Source: Candidatus Galligastranaerophilus gallistercoris
Lineage (GTDB): Bacteria; Cyanobacteriota; Vampirovibrionia; Gastranaerophilales; Gastranaerophilaceae
DNA: 29,772 nt
Direction: 5' to 3'
Assembly (NCBI GenBank): GCA_018710795.1
Contig: DVJH01000079.1
Coordinates: 1-29,772 of the forward strand
Part shown: in pieces, positions 29,508-29,772 of the stretch
Numbering within the stretch: position 1 is the stretch's first letter
Layout of the letters: every line of letters begins with the position of its first letter
Notes under the pieces: model-generated
What the model saw: the letters and a program-made list of their open reading frames with translations, nothing else
What the model was told of the DNA's origin: nothing
Databases searched by the model: none
Position numbers and translations under genes: made by a program

Positions 29508-29772
29508 TTATGTAATATCATTTTGAACAAGATAATCTCTGACTTTATCAAGCCCGGATTTTATAATTCTTGAAATCCTTGAAGCTGAAATTGAAAATTC
29601 TTCCGATAATTCCATCAATTTTTTTTCTTTAAAAAACTTTGCCTCAATCAATTCTCTTTCTCTTTTGGGAAGTTCCGCTATCGCTTTCCTTAAAAGAATG
29701 GACATTTGGTTAAATTCACATGTTTCTTCGGGGGTTTTTCTTGAATCTTTAACTTCAAAGGGTTTGTCTGCA
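29508..29772 (-). CDS. Sigma-70 family factor, C-terminal part with region 4 (FliA/SigB-like; 5' end outside window)
   Basis: The frame stays open to the right edge (first visible codon GCA at 29771-29769), so this is the 3' end of a longer gene; the internal ATG at 29703-29705 is not the start. The visible 87 residues contain region 4: L-P-K-R-E-R-E-L-I-E-A-K-F-F and the helix-turn-helix L-M-E-L-S-E-E-F-S-I-S-A-S-R-I-S-R-I-I-K-S-G-L-D-K-V-R. The S-A-S-R-I-S-R pattern resembles FliA/WhiG/SigB-type alternative sigma factors rather than RpoD. A region-4-containing regulator of another class cannot be excluded from this fragment. It ends at the bidirectional terminator. Confidence 0.8.
   Translation of the reverse strand, partial: ADKPFEVKDSRKTPEETCEFNQMSILLRKAIAELPKRERELIEAKFFKEKKLMELSEEFSISASRISRIIKSGLDKVRDYLVQNDIT

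Noticed and set aside
1..29772. CRISPR arrays, insertion sequences, phage genes, tRNA or rRNA genes
   Set aside because: Reading both strands I saw no regular spaced repeats, no transposase or integrase motifs, and no tRNA cloverleaf or rRNA core sequence.

Overview
The window is AT-rich DNA (my estimate is mid-30s % G+C), densely coded, with many overlapping genes and both Gram-negative-envelope and cyanobacterial-lineage signatures. Envelope markers are an MlaE-type permease, a TolC-MacA-MacB tripartite pump and a SPOR-domain protein. Cyanobacterial-lineage markers are a Ycf23/DUF561 protein, an omega subunit resembling the cyanobacterial form, a SigA-like sigma factor without region 1.1, and ClpC. 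Superoxide reductase plus ferritin point to an anaerobe. My best guess is a non-photosynthetic relative of the Cyanobacteria (Vampirovibrionia/Melainabacteria, Gastranaerophilales-like, gut-type). This is inferred from gene content, not from a marker phylogeny.

Layout. 1-1267: the end of an mlaE-like permease converges on punA, which follows rpoZ. 1439-2251: an acidic EF-hand protein. 5132-2322 (minus): a three-gene flotillin operon (NfeD/YuaF-like, an unassigned membrane protein, then flotillin with a C-terminal zinc ribbon). 5216-5960: a tandem AbrB-fold regulator, a palindrome-rich promoter region and a 52-residue Cys-rich ORF. 5976-8036: rimM-trmD, then two secreted TRL-like proteins. 8039-8734 (minus): an NrtR-type regulator with a degraded Nudix box. 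8845-16566: an eight-gene operon in which every junction overlaps (tolC, macA, split macB, HAD phosphatase, class III aminotransferase, alpha/beta hydrolase with a Cys nucleophile, four-TM protein). 16560-17249 (minus): a PDZ-less HtrA-like protease. 17368-18153: ycf23, behind a promoter whose -10 box sits inside a CRP-type palindrome. 18245-21213 (minus): dnaG-rpoD. 21448-24503: HEAT-repeat protein, queC, DUF366, SPOR protein. 24591-27453: rpmB and clpC. 27542-28438: superoxide reductase and ferritin, back to back. 28441-29477: nth and trxA, divergent. 29508-end (minus): the C-terminus of a FliA-like sigma factor.

The most unusual part is 8.8-16.6 kb. A complete three-component exporter is translationally chained to four small-molecule-type enzymes and membrane proteins, which suggests that one transcript makes or modifies a compound and exports it across both membranes. 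Other notable points are the CRP-like operator at ycf23, the zinc-ribbon flotillin with its uncharacterised operon partner, the tandem TRL proteins, and several genes whose ATG lies 6-7 bases after a -10-like hexamer with no Shine-Dalgarno sequence (candidate leaderless mRNAs). No tRNA, rRNA, CRISPR array, insertion sequence or phage gene was seen.
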